Shown here in pieces: positions 1 to 7,907 of a stretch of DNA of 14,853 nt. This stretch comes from Bradyrhizobium sp. GTDB taxonomy: Bacteria; Pseudomonadota; Alphaproteobacteria; Rhizobiales; Xanthobacteraceae. The DNA is taken from contig JAQGKJ010000074.1 in NCBI GenBank assembly GCA_028290165.1, forward strand, positions 1 to 14,853, in the 5' to 3' direction. Made by a program: the position numbers and the translations under genes. The number at the start of each line of letters is the position of its first letter. The stretch's first letter is position 1. The notes beneath the pieces are model-generated. The model saw only the letters and a list, made by a program, of their open reading frames with translations, was not told the DNA's origin and did not search any database.

Positions 1-100
1 AAGCAGGGACCCATAGCCACCAAATGCAGTTGGTTTAGAAGGCGTTTACCACCCGCGCCTCATTGCCAGATCACACGGTATGGGTCCCTGCTTCGCAGGG
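1..100. repeat. Palindromic intergenic repeat (REP-like)
   Basis: A 15-base segment at 1-15 (AAGCAGGGACCCATA) is the exact reverse complement of 79-93, so the whole block can fold back on itself. The right arm runs directly into a smaller perfect hairpin at 86-100 (CCCTGC, loop TTC, GCAGGG). The motif TGGGTCCCTGC followed by GGGACGACG is of the kind scattered between genes in Bradyrhizobium and relatives (from memory, not searched). The element may continue to the left of the window. Confidence 0.6.
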
Positions 101-195
101 ACGACGCGAAAATCATGGGCCGGAACTACCGGCGCAGTATCGCTTTCATTCTCGCACCATCCTATATATGGCCCAAGGAATTGAGCACGGGAACG

Positions 196-624
196 ATGAC
201 GATCGACGAGATCCGGGATAATTTTGCGCTGCTGGACGATTGGGACGATCGCTACCGGTACGTCATCGAACTCGGCCGCACGCTGGGGCCGATGCCGGAA
301 GCCGAGCACTCCGCCGCGAACAAGGTTCAGGGTTGCGCCAGCCAGGTCTGGCTCGCCAAGCAGTTCGACCGCAGCCACGGCAACGAGCCGCTCTTGAACT
401 ATCTCGGCGACAGCGACGCGCACATCGTGCGCGGGCTGATCGCGATCCTGCTGACGCTGTATTCCGGCCACACGCCGCGGCAAATTCTTGCAACCGATGC
501 GCTTTCCGTGTTCGACGAATTCGGATTTCGGGAACATCTGACGCCGCAGCGTTCCAACGGCTTGCGCGCCATGGTCGAGCGCATCCGCTCCGACGCGCGC
601 GAGGCGCTTGCCGCGGCCTCCTGA
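196..624 (+). CDS. sufE: SufE family Fe-S cluster assembly sulfur acceptor
   Basis: A 142-residue protein that in its family accepts persulfide sulfur from the cysteine desulfurase SufS and passes it to the SufBCD scaffold in the cytoplasm. The key motif is KVQGCASQVW, with the acceptor cysteine at residue 47. The N-terminus (TIDEIRDNFALLDDWDDRYRY) is the usual first helix of SufE, and the length matches the family. I chose the ATG at 196 because homology to SufE begins there; the in-frame ATG at 115 would add 27 residues unlike SufE that overlap the repeat region. The ribosome site is weak (GGGAA just upstream). No suf genes adjoin it, so it is an orphan sufE, which is common in alphaproteobacteria. 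Two hairpins follow it at 666-715. Confidence 0.93.
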   Translation: MTIDEIRDNFALLDDWDDRYRYVIELGRTLGPMPEAEHSAANKVQGCASQVWLAKQFDRSHGNEPLLNYLGDSDAHIVRGLIAILLTLYSGHTPRQILATDALSVFDEFGFREHLTPQRSNGLRAMVERIRSDAREALAAAS

Positions 625-665
625 AACCTCCGCGGCCCCTGAAACCTCGACTTAAGCTAATGCAT

Positions 666-715
666 CCGGCGTTCACGCCGGCGTGATCGGTTGTTGTTCC
701 GCAGCTCCAACAACC
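666..715 (+). terminator. Tandem hairpins after sufE, possible terminator
   Basis: Two perfect hairpins lie between sufE and the next gene. The first has CCGGCG at 666-671 pairing with CGCCGG at 676-681 around TTCA. The second has GGTTGTTG at 689-696 pairing with CAACAACC at 708-715 around an 11-base loop. Neither is followed directly by a clear T-run, so efficiency as an intrinsic terminator is uncertain. Confidence 0.4.
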
Positions 716-748
716 TGACGATGCCGGGGTCAACCTGTCTTTAAGGCA

Positions 749-775
749 TTTGTCGGATGATCCGCCGACAAAGGA
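749..775 (+). promoter_or_regulatory. Hairpin overlapping the ribosome binding site
   Basis: TTTGTCGG at 749-756 is a perfect inverted match to CCGACAAA at 765-772, separated by 8 bases. The right arm ends inside the Shine-Dalgarno sequence AAGGA (771-775), which sits 6 bases before the ATG at 782. The arm could mask part of the ribosome site in the mRNA, or the palindrome could be an operator. Which of these it is cannot be told from sequence. Confidence 0.45.
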
Positions 776-781
776 TGAGTT

Positions 782-3187
782 ATGAGCGAGCTTCCGCCGG
801 TCTGGCGCTTCATGCGGTCGCGATCCGGTCGCGGCTTTCTGCTGCACCTGAGCCTCTGCGCAGCCCTGTCTGTGGCGGTGGGCTGGGGGTTCTACTATTT
901 CAGCGTAGACTGGTTCAAGGAACACAAGAGCCGGGAAAAGATCATCGCGCTCCAGCTGGTAGACGCCTTTGTCACCAACTATTCGGCGACCCGATCGCAA
1001 TTCGGACCAGGCGCGCCGGTTCCGGCAACGTTCCGGGCCCATGCCATCGAGGCTTTCAACAAGCAGAACGGCGATAATTCCGATTTTCACCTGGCCTCGG
1101 TCGGCCGCCCCGGACGAGAGATTCTGACGCCGCCGACGGACTTGCAGATGGCCCGAACCGTCGAGGCGTTCGCGGCGACGCCAAATCCAAAGCCGGTATC
1201 GGAGCTGCTCGACGTCAACGGCGAACTGATGTTCCGCACGGTCTATCCGACGGTGGCGCACGAACAGAGTTGCGTCAGCTGTCATAACGCACTGCAGCCC
1301 GACAAGGCGCAGTGGCATTTGCACGACGTCATCGGTGCGTTCGTGATCGACGTGCCGATCTCGCCCTTTCTGCGCAGCGTGATGTGGCAAAGTACCGGCA
1401 TTGGCTTCGGTCTCTTCCTCGCACTGGCGCTTGCGGGCCTGACCATTTCTCTTATGCATTTCCGTCAGCTGGAGGCTCTCGATGCGTCCACCACAAAGCT
1501 CGGTCGCACCCAGAACTTTCTTGATAGCATCATCGAGAACATGCCTGTGTCGGTTGCGGTCAAGGACGCGCGCGATCGTTGCTATGTCCTCATCAACCGG
1601 ACCGCCGAAGCCATTTTCGGGATCACGCGCGGCGACCTGATCGGGAGACACGCCCATGATCGCTCCGGCGAGGAAGCCGCGAACGACTTGTTTCCGCTCG
1701 CAGGCGAAGCTCTAAGCACACAAGAGCTGCAAACCATCGACGAGCACGTGGTTCACACCCGTCACAACGGCACCCGCATCCTGACAACCAAAAATCTTTC
1801 GATACCGGACGAGACCGGCGAACAGCGCTATCTGCTCAGCCTTTCGGAAGATATTACCGAGCGCAAGCAGGCGGAGGCCCGCATCGAGCATTTGGCCCAT
1901 TATGATGCCTTGACCGATCTGCCCAACCGGCCCGCTTTCGTGGAGCATCTCGGCCGCACCATCGCGGCCGCAAAGGTAAATGAAGGTTCGTTCGCCGTGC
2001 TGAGCATCGATCTCGATCGCTTCAAAGAGGTCAACGACATCTTCGGCCATGCGGTCGGTGACGATGTCCTCCGTGAGCTGTCGCAACAGCTGCGTGCGCT
2101 CGCCGGTGAGGCGTACCTGGCGCGGCTTGGGGGCGACGAGTTTACCCTGATCACGCCAAATGGCGATCATCCGGCGCTCGCCGAGATGCTCGCCGCACGT
2201 CTCCACTCAGCCGTCGCAACCGATCTGGAACGAAACGGCCAGCATCTGCGCGTCGGTATCAGCATCGGCATTGCGATCTTTCCGGCCGACGGCACCGACG
2301 CAACGACACTGCTCAACAATGCGGATGCGGCACTCTCGCGCGCCAAGGCTGCCGGCCGTGGCAAGACGCGCTTCTTCGAAATCGAAATGGATAATCGCTT
2401 GCGCGAGCGGCGCGCCATTCAACACGAGCTCTCCTCCGCCATCGAACGGAACGAACTGCGGCTTCACTATCAGCCGTTGGCGAAGATCGATGGCGAGGTG
2501 ATCGGGTTCGAGGCCTTGGTCCGTTGGCATAATCCCCAGCGCGGCATTGTTTCACCCGCGACCTTCATTCCGGTTGCCGAGGAAAGCGGTCTCATTATGC
2601 AGATCGGCGAATGGGTGCTCCGCGAGGCCTGCCGCGAAGCGGCGTCGTGGTCACACCCTCTGCAGATTGCGGTCAATCTGTCGCCAATCCAGTTCCGCCA
2701 CGGCGACCTTGCAGGATTGGTTCATTCGCTGCTGCTGGAAACCGGCCTTGCGCCGACGCGGCTGGAACTCGAAATCACCGAGGGTGTGCTGGTCGAGGAT
2801 TTTGGCCGCGGCGTCTCGATCCTGCGTCGCCTAAAGTTGCTTGGCGTTCGCATCGCAATGGACGACTTCGGCACCGGATATTCGTCATTGTCCTATCTGC
2901 AATCGTTCCCGTTCGACAAAATCAAGATCGATCAGTCGTTCATCTCGAATGTGAAGAGCAACCCCCAGTCGGCAGCCATCGTCCGCGCCGTGATCGGGCT
3001 GGCGCACGGGCTCGGTCTCCCGGTGCTGGCGGAGGGCGTTGAGACAAAGGTCCAGCTTGATTTTCTTGCAGCGGAATCCTGCGATGAAGTGCAGGGTTAC
3101 CTGATGGGGCGGCCGCATCCGATCCTGGAATATTCCGAACTGATCGGCCGCAATGGCGCGGCGGAAACAAAGCTGCGCAGCGCCTGA
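782..3187 (+). CDS. Membrane GGDEF-EAL cyclic-di-GMP protein with haem sensor and PAS
   Basis: An 801-residue inner-membrane signalling protein. Order: membrane helix at about 18-40; periplasmic DUF3365/Tll0287-like domain with a c-type haem motif CVSCH at 164-168; second helix at about 204-226; PAS domain about 246-365; GGDEF domain about 372-535; EAL domain about 545-790. GGDEF is intact at 450-454, as is EAL at 577-579 and the DDFGTGYSSL loop starting at 694, so both cyclase and phosphodiesterase activity are possible. The RxxD product-inhibition site normally five residues before GGDEF is absent (AGEA there). The likely role is to tune cyclic-di-GMP to a redox, oxygen or NO cue sensed by periplasmic haem (inference). 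The start is set by AAGGA six bases upstream. The stop faces the next gene tail to tail, ten bases away. Confidence 0.93.
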   Translation: MSELPPVWRFMRSRSGRGFLLHLSLCAALSVAVGWGFYYFSVDWFKEHKSREKIIALQLVDAFVTNYSATRSQFGPGAPVPATFRAHAIEAFNKQNGDNSDFHLASVGRPGREILTPPTDLQMARTVEAFAATPNPKPVSELLDVNGELMFRTVYPTVAHEQSCVSCHNALQPDKAQWHLHDVIGAFVIDVPISPFLRSVMWQSTGIGFGLFLALALAGLTISLMHFRQLEALDASTTKLGRTQNFLDSIIENMPVSVAVKDARDRCYVLINRTAEAIFGITRGDLIGRHAHDRSGEEAANDLFPLAGEALSTQELQTIDEHVVHTRHNGTRILTTKNLSIPDETGEQRYLLSLSEDITERKQAEARIEHLAHYDALTDLPNRPAFVEHLGRTIAAAKVNEGSFAVLSIDLDRFKEVNDIFGHAVGDDVLRELSQQLRALAGEAYLARLGGDEFTLITPNGDHPALAEMLAARLHSAVATDLERNGQHLRVGISIGIAIFPADGTDATTLLNNADAALSRAKAAGRGKTRFFEIEMDNRLRERRAIQHELSSAIERNELRLHYQPLAKIDGEVIGFEALVRWHNPQRGIVSPATFIPVAEESGLIMQIGEWVLREACREAASWSHPLQIAVNLSPIQFRHGDLAGLVHSLLLETGLAPTRLELEITEGVLVEDFGRGVSILRRLKLLGVRIAMDDFGTGYSSLSYLQSFPFDKIKIDQSFISNVKSNPQSAAIVRAVIGLAHGLGLPVLAEGVETKVQLDFLAAESCDEVQGYLMGRPHPILEYSELIGRNGAAETKLRSA

Positions 3188-3197
3188 AGGTTCTGAC

Positions 3198-3611
3198 TCA
3201 TTTGCGCCGCCGCCGCTGCTGCCCGAGCCCCATTTTCTTGGCGAGCTGCGAACGCGCCACCGCATAATTCGGCGCCACCATCGGATAGTCGGCCGGCAGG
3301 CCCCATTTGTCGCGGTATTGCTCCGGAGTCAGGTTGTATTGCGTGCGCAAGTGCCGCGTCCGCGATTTGAAGCGCTTGCCGTCCTCCAGACCTACCAGGT
3401 AGTCCGGCGTCATCGACTTCTTCACCGGCACCGCGGGTTTTGCCGGCTCCAGCGGAGTTTCCACCCGGCCGGTCGAAACCCGCAGCAGGGCTGCGTGAAT
3501 CTGGCTGATCAGGTTCGGGATTTCGGAAGCCGGCGTCGGGTTATTGCTGAGATAGGCGGAGACGATATTCGCGGTCAGGTCGATGAAATTCTTGCCGGCG
3601 GCGTCGGTCAT
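3198..3611 (-). CDS. MucR/Ros family transcriptional regulator lacking zinc ligands
   Basis: A 137-residue cytoplasmic DNA-binding protein. The N-terminal half (residues 7-47) matches the MucR oligomerisation region, and the C-terminal half carries the hallmark block LEDGKRFKS, TRHLRTQYNLTPEQY, KWGLPADYPMVAPNYA and a basic tail ending QQRRRRK. Ros coordinates zinc with Cys2His2; here the two cysteine positions are G74 and D77, the first histidine is kept (H87), and the position of the second is Q91. Zinc-free members that still fold and bind AT-rich DNA are described in Mesorhizobium, so this need not be inactive. I chose the ATG at 3611 because the family begins with MT(D/E)..GKNFIDLTA; the in-frame ATG at 3737 adds 42 unrelated residues. 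The target genes cannot be told from this window. The 203 bases between it and the next minus-strand gene should hold its promoter. Confidence 0.92.
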   Translation of the reverse strand: MTDAAGKNFIDLTANIVSAYLSNNPTPASEIPNLISQIHAALLRVSTGRVETPLEPAKPAVPVKKSMTPDYLVGLEDGKRFKSRTRHLRTQYNLTPEQYRDKWGLPADYPMVAPNYAVARSQLAKKMGLGQQRRRRK

Positions 3612-3814
3612 GGCCTGAAACCTTTCGAACGTCGAAACGCGGGATCTAGCGGGATGGACAGTATCCCGAAGCGCCAATACGCTGCCGGAATCTTCCACTA
3701 CTTGGCGAATATGAGCGGATTGCTCGTGAGGTGACAAGAACGGCGGCGCTTTATTTTCGAGGCAAGTTCGCCGGAAGTACAGGCGCGCTAGATTCGATCG
3801 AAACCGAAAAGGCT

Positions 3815-4693
3815 CTAGGGCCGCTGGTCGAGGTGCGCGCGCAGTTCGTCGATCGACGCAAACCGCATCATGCCTTCGGGCATCTGCGCCTCGATCGAGC
3901 CGTCGGAGTACAACGAATAGGCCATGCCGTCGACCACCCCGGATTTGAGAACCGTTACCTGCGGCTGCTCCTCATTTGGTGCGGCCGGCGGGTAGCGATC
4001 CGTCCCGGCTGCGCCGGCGCCCGGTTCGGTGAAGGTCGTTGGCGCCCGGCCGCTTCGCCGTGGCGGCAACGCATCGGCCCCCCTCGAGCGTTCCGATTTC
4101 GGCCAGGCATCGTCAAAGGTAGCGGGCGGCGGCTCGTTCGATTCGGCAGGGTGCGGCGTCGCGGCAGGCGGAGCGGATTGAGGATCGGTCAAAGACGGTT
4201 CGGCCGTTCGCGCCTGCGCCCGCTCGCGTTCCTTCCGCGATGACGAGGAAAACAACAGGTTCCGTCGCGGTTTTGCGGCCGGCGTTGTCTCCGCGGGCTC
4301 CGGTGGCACGTCGCCACGCCCGCGCTCGCGCGAGGCAGCCTCATCCTGCCACGGCGCGGCATTGCCGGCGGCTTCCGCGGCCGGCTGGTCGCGGCTGAAC
4401 AGGAAACCCCCGTCTTCCGGGGCCTGATCGCCCAGCGCAGCGCTTGCCGATTGCAGCGTGGTCCCCGGGCGCTGTTCCCCGGGCATGCCGGGGCCAAGCC
4501 GGTCGGCAATATTCCTCAGCTCCCGGACAACGGTCCAGACGCCGAGCATGATGATCCCGGTACAGGCCGCGATCGCGCCCACAAGAATCAAGGTATTGCC
4601 GAAACTGAATTCCTTGACCGGAATCCCGAAACCGATCGCCAGAAGGCCAGCCAACAGCAAGCCAATTCCGGCGATCAACGACACAGCCATCAT
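3815..4693 (-). CDS. Two-helix membrane protein with disordered middle and conserved C-terminus
   Basis: A 292-residue protein of unknown function. Residues about 4-24 and 34-56 are two strongly hydrophobic helices joined by a short turn (GIPVKEFSF), followed by a charged RELRNIADRL segment. Residues about 65-235 are rich in Pro, Ala, Glu and Arg and look disordered, with a basic patch (SSSSRKERERAQ). The last 47 residues are compact again (VLKSGVVDGMAYSLYSDGSI, then MRFASIDELRAHL) and resemble a C-terminal module I recall from other Rhizobiales hypothetical proteins. The ATG at 4693 is preferred because it starts the first helix directly and has a GGGGTGAG ribosome site; the ATG at 4744 would add 17 polar residues before the helix. 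It is transcribed away from the glycosyltransferase gene, so the 4694-5033 gap probably holds divergent promoters. Confidence 0.8.
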   Translation of the reverse strand: MMAVSLIAGIGLLLAGLLAIGFGIPVKEFSFGNTLILVGAIAACTGIIMLGVWTVVRELRNIADRLGPGMPGEQRPGTTLQSASAALGDQAPEDGGFLFSRDQPAAEAAGNAAPWQDEAASRERGRGDVPPEPAETTPAAKPRRNLLFSSSSRKERERAQARTAEPSLTDPQSAPPAATPHPAESNEPPPATFDDAWPKSERSRGADALPPRRSGRAPTTFTEPGAGAAGTDRYPPAAPNEEQPQVTVLKSGVVDGMAYSLYSDGSIEAQMPEGMMRFASIDELRAHLDQRP

Positions 4694-5033
4694 TGATCTC
4701 ACCCCCCGGCCGCGCTCAAAATGCGCGCAAGCCCCCTGCGCCACGATACTGTCATATTGTCCGCCTCGCCAACCAGCAATTATGAAGACAGTTCCCGCAA
4801 ACCACAGTCCGATCCCCGACCAACGAATGCGGTCGAGCCATTAACTTTTGTCGAACTTTTGTCGGCACTCGCTTTGGCCCCTACGAAGGTTCTGACGATT
4901 GCTGCGTTGCATCAGGGAAATTACGCCACAATTGCCAATTACTTGGAAACGGAACTGCGCTATATGGTTGCCGGGGAATGAGGCCCAAAAGCGCCAATGC
5001 TGGGCCTATAGGGACGCCGGGTTACCAATAGCC
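4694..5033. other. Divergent intergenic region
   Basis: This 340-base gap separates the minus-strand membrane protein gene from the plus-strand glycosyltransferase gene. A plus-strand reading frame ending at 4981 covers much of it, but it has no start with a ribosome site and its codon use differs from the neighbours. The only clear structure is a hairpin at 4981-5007. TTGTCG boxes near 4851-4863 could be -35 elements, but I cannot support a promoter call. Confidence 0.5.
4981..5007 (+). promoter_or_regulatory. Leader hairpin before the glycosyltransferase gene
   Basis: AGGCCCA at 4981-4987 pairs perfectly with TGGGCCT at 5001-5007 around a 13-base loop. It lies 27 bases before the chosen ATG at 5034. 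No T-run follows, so a terminator is less likely than an mRNA leader structure or a chance palindrome. Confidence 0.3.
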
Positions 5034-6683
5034 ATGTCATCCATTACGACTTCGGCCATCGACACGCCTTTACGGCGCTCGGTGGAACGGACGTGTGACG
5101 ACCTCGCCATCCTCGCGCTGGGGGTAGTTGCTTTAATCGCCAGTCTTACGTTTCGCGATTATGGCCTCGGCTGGGACGACTACACCCATGCCGAATATGC
5201 CGATCTCCTGCTGCGCATGTATGGTTCCGGTTTCAAGGACACCGGCGCGCTGTCGTTCGCCAATCTCTATATGTACGGCGGCGGTTTCGACATGGTCGCC
5301 GCACTGCTGCACAAGGTCATTCCGCTAGAGCTGTTTGAAACCCGCCGCCTGCTCGGCGCGGTTGTCGGCGTGATCGGCCTTACGGTGACATGGCGGCTTG
5401 GCCGGCGTGTCGGCGGTCCGCTTGCCGGCCTCGCGGCGCTGCTGCTGCTGGCGCTGTGCCCCACCTTCTACGGCCACATGTTCATGAACCCGAAGGACGC
5501 GCCATTTGCGGTAGCGATGGTGATCCTGATGCTGGGCCTGGTTCGCCTCGCCGAGGAATATCCGGAGCCCTCGCCGCGCACCATCCTGATCATCGGCCTT
5601 GGCGCCGGGCTGTCGATCGGTTCGCGAATCCTCGGCGGGCTCGCTCTGGTCTATGCGCTGATCGGCTTTATTCCGCTGTTGCTGGCGGAGATCCACAACA
5701 ACGGCGCGCGCGCAGCGGCGCATCGCTTCCTGCAAGTTGTCTACGTGCTGCTGCCCGGCCTGATCCTCGGCTACCTCGTGATGGGGCTGATCTGGCCGTG
5801 GTCGATCATGGAGCCCGCTAATCCGTTCCATGCCCTGACCTACTTCTCGCATTTCTTCGAGAAACCCTGGAAGGAGATGTTCGACGGCGCGCTGGTGTCG
5901 GTGCCCGATATGCCGTGGTCGTATTTGCCGACCCTGTTTGCGCTGCAGCTTCCCGAAGTGCTGCTTGGTCTCTCGATCGCCGGCGTCATCGGCACCTTCG
6001 TGGTGTTGCCGCGCAACGATGTAACGGCCCCCCGCAAGACCATCCTTCTGATGCTGACGCTGGCGGCAACGCTGCCGCTCCTGATCGCGATGGTGAAGCG
6101 CCCGGCGCTCTACAACGGCATCCGTCATTTCATCTTTGTCATTCCACCGATGACGGTGCTCGCAGGCGCGGCCTTCGCATGGGGCTTGAACTGGCTCGGC
6201 GACCGTCGCCGCAGCTGGCAGCCTGCTGCTGTCGCTCTTTTCTCGTTCGGCCTGCTGTTGCCGCTCGGCGAAATGATCCGGCTGCACCCCTACCAATACA
6301 CCCACTTCAATCACATTGCGGGCACGGTGCGCGCGGCCGACGATCGGTACATGCTGGATTACTGGGGGCTTGCATTAAAGCAGGCCTCCGACGGCCTGCG
6401 CGACGAGCTCGCCGAGCGCCAGGAAGCGCCGCCCAAGGGGCGCAAATGGAAGGTCGCGGTGTGCGGCCCGCAGCGTCCCGCCCAGGTCGCGCTCGGCCCC
6501 GACTTCACGATCGGCTGGGACAGCCACGCCGCCGATTTCGCGATGACGCTCGGCGAATTCTACTGCAAGGGCCTGACCGCGCCGGTTCTGGTGGAAATCA
6601 AGCGCGACGACGTGGTGTTCGCGCGCGTCTACGATATCCGCGGCCGCAGCATTTCCAGCCTGCTGGCGATTCCCGCGCCATAG
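5034..6683 (+). CDS. GT-C/GT39-type multi-pass glycosyltransferase
   Basis: A 549-residue inner-membrane protein with about eleven hydrophobic segments (first at about 23-40; others near 92-108, 116-132, 144-160, 172-208, 225-250, 303-325, 340-358, 368-390, 396-415). The first periplasmic loop carries DYGLGWDDYTHAEY with acidic residues D48 and D49 straight after helix 1, the place where GT-C enzymes (protein mannosyltransferases, ArnT) keep their catalytic acid. The motif FYGHMFMNPKDAPFA in the next loops also fits the PMT_2/GT39 group. These enzymes move a sugar from a polyprenyl-phosphate carrier to a lipid, glycan or protein on the outer face of the membrane; the donor and acceptor are unknown here. 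The C-terminal 120 residues are soluble. I chose ATG 5034 because upstream in-frame codons back to 4899 do not look like protein. It is a single gene, with no glycan cluster next to it. Confidence 0.82.
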   Translation: MSSITTSAIDTPLRRSVERTCDDLAILALGVVALIASLTFRDYGLGWDDYTHAEYADLLLRMYGSGFKDTGALSFANLYMYGGGFDMVAALLHKVIPLELFETRRLLGAVVGVIGLTVTWRLGRRVGGPLAGLAALLLLALCPTFYGHMFMNPKDAPFAVAMVILMLGLVRLAEEYPEPSPRTILIIGLGAGLSIGSRILGGLALVYALIGFIPLLLAEIHNNGARAAAHRFLQVVYVLLPGLILGYLVMGLIWPWSIMEPANPFHALTYFSHFFEKPWKEMFDGALVSVPDMPWSYLPTLFALQLPEVLLGLSIAGVIGTFVVLPRNDVTAPRKTILLMLTLAATLPLLIAMVKRPALYNGIRHFIFVIPPMTVLAGAAFAWGLNWLGDRRRSWQPAAVALFSFGLLLPLGEMIRLHPYQYTHFNHIAGTVRAADDRYMLDYWGLALKQASDGLRDELAERQEAPPKGRKWKVAVCGPQRPAQVALGPDFTIGWDSHAADFAMTLGEFYCKGLTAPVLVEIKRDDVVFARVYDIRGRSISSLLAIPAP

Positions 6684-6802
6684 GCCAGCGGACCGGCGCT
6701 CGAGAAGCATAACTGCCACGCCCCGGCCCCGCGCCTTGCTGCGGACCCGGCACGGGGCTACGCTGAAACTCGAAATCAACAGTTCATTTGGAGAAGCCGG
6801 TC

Positions 6803-7582
6803 ATGTCGCCAGCGGAATCTCGCCTGAAGGGAATGCCGTCGGAAATGACGGATGCGGAGTGGACCCAGCGGGTCAATCTTGCCGCCTGCTATCGCCTGAT
6901 CGCGCATTACGGCTGGGACGATCTGGTCGACACCCACATTTCCGCGCGGGTGCCCGGACCCGAGCATCATTTTCTGATCAATCCCTACGGCCTGATGTTC
7001 GACGAAATCAGCGCCTCCAGCCTGGTCAAGGTCGACCTCGACGGCAACCAGCTGACAAAAAGCGACTACAGCATCAACCCCGCCGGCTTCACCATCCACT
7101 CCGCGATCCACGAAGTGCGGGAGGACGCCGGCTGCGTACTTCATCTGCACACGCCCGACGGCACAGCGGTCGCGAGCTGTACGGAAGGCCTGCTGCCGAT
7201 GAACCAGACCGCGCAGCTCGTCACCCACGATCTCGCCTATCACGACTATGAAGGCATTGCGCTCGATCATGACGAGCGTCCGCGCCTGCAAAAAGATCTC
7301 GGCAACAAGAACCACATGCTGCTGCGCAATCACGGCACGCTGACGGTCGGCCGCTCGGTCGCGTCCGCCTTCGAGCGCATGTTCCATCTGGAGCGGGCCT
7401 GCACCATGCAGGTACGCACCCGCATGCTGGGGCCGACGGCCTATCCGGTCGACCAGGCCGTCGTGGAAAAGAACGCCAGCCTGTTCTCGGATCCCGCGCG
7501 GCAGGAGCTGCGCTCGACGACGCTGGTATGGCCGGCGCTGCTGCGAAAACTCGACCGCCTCGACCCCAGCTACAAGAATTGA
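6803..7582 (+). CDS. Class II aldolase/adducin family protein
   Basis: A 259-residue cytoplasmic protein of the zinc-dependent class II aldolase fold. Three expected zinc ligands are present: H114 and H116 in VLHLHTPDG, and H177 in LLRNHGTLTVG. The phosphate or substrate loop region reads DTHISARVPG (near residues 43-52) and INPYGLMFDEI. By alignment to fuculose-phosphate aldolase the catalytic glutamate (19 residues before the first His) is replaced by glycine in NPAGFTIHSAIHE, as in many adducin-type members, so true aldolase chemistry is uncertain. Start: GGAG at 6790-6793 is nine bases before ATG 6803; the in-frame TTG at 6788 overlaps this site and is unlikely. It appears to be monocistronic, closed by the strong terminator at 7639-7669. 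Confidence 0.9.
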   Translation: MSPAESRLKGMPSEMTDAEWTQRVNLAACYRLIAHYGWDDLVDTHISARVPGPEHHFLINPYGLMFDEISASSLVKVDLDGNQLTKSDYSINPAGFTIHSAIHEVREDAGCVLHLHTPDGTAVASCTEGLLPMNQTAQLVTHDLAYHDYEGIALDHDERPRLQKDLGNKNHMLLRNHGTLTVGRSVASAFERMFHLERACTMQVRTRMLGPTAYPVDQAVVEKNASLFSDPARQELRSTTLVWPALLRKLDRLDPSYKN

Positions 7583-7638
7583 AATTGTCTGTTTTCCGTG
7601 TAATATCGCTCTCAACGACCTCTGCACTATCGGAAATC

Positions 7639-7669
7639 AAAACGCCGCCCAATTCCGGGCGGCGTTTTT
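7639..7669 (+). terminator. Strong intrinsic terminator
   Basis: AAAACGCCGCCC at 7639-7650 pairs perfectly with GGGCGGCGTTTT at 7657-7668 around the loop AATTCC, and the right arm runs into a T-run. It ends the class II aldolase transcript 57 bases after its stop codon. Confidence 0.93.
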
Positions 7670-7682
7670 ATGTTGAGTTGGG

Positions 7683-7862
7683 GGACTGTCGGCTGCGTCG
7701 ATACCCGAATGGACCGGACCAGGGTCATCGATTTCAAAAAGGGCATCGGCTGACGGACGAGCGGTCAGCGCCGAATCGTGGCATAAACCATTCAGCGGCG
7801 CATTTGTAATCTCGTGCCGCTCTCCCGAACTTCACCCCGTCGAGGGCCGGCGGGGTGTTTTC
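7683..7862 (+). ncRNA. Possible small RNA upstream of an orphan terminator
   Basis: No open reading frame worth calling lies between the aldolase terminator and the terminator at 7833-7857, yet a good terminator implies a transcript ends there. The stretch includes complementary pieces such as CAGCGCCG near 7767 and CGGCGC near 7797, which could pair. The left limit is a guess: no promoter was recognised. Alternative: it is a relic of an older gene end. Confidence 0.3.
7833..7862 (+). terminator. Intrinsic terminator with no ORF upstream
   Basis: CACCCCGTCG at 7833-7842 pairs with CGGCGGGGTG at 7848-7857 (one G-U pair) around the loop AGGGC, followed by TTTTC. It points along the plus strand and is the second terminator in 200 bases. 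Confidence 0.75.
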
Positions 7863-7872
7863 GCGGTATGGC

Positions 7873-7900
7873 AAAAAATGGCCCCGGTTAAGGGGCCATT
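7873..7900 (-). terminator. Intrinsic terminator of the minus-strand small gene
   Basis: AATGGCCCC at 7877-7885 pairs perfectly with GGGGCCATT at 7892-7900 around GGTTAA. The six A residues at 7873-7878 become a T-run when read on the minus strand, so it terminates transcription coming from the gene at 7921-8121. Confidence 0.88.
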
Positions 7901-7907
7901 CTCGTTT

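Noticed and set aside
263..1657. Long minus-strand open frame (464 codons)
   Set aside because: It lies antisense to sufE and the cyclic-di-GMP gene; its translation is Arg-rich, low in hydrophobic order, and spans their intergenic gap. It is a product of high GC.
4721..4981. Plus-strand frame before the glycosyltransferase gene
   Set aside because: The last 45 codons look mildly protein-like, but there is no start codon with a ribosome site and the codon use does not match the neighbours.
5325..6314. Minus-strand open frame of 329 codons
   Set aside because: Antisense to the glycosyltransferase gene, very rich in Gln, Arg and His, with no ribosome site or motif.
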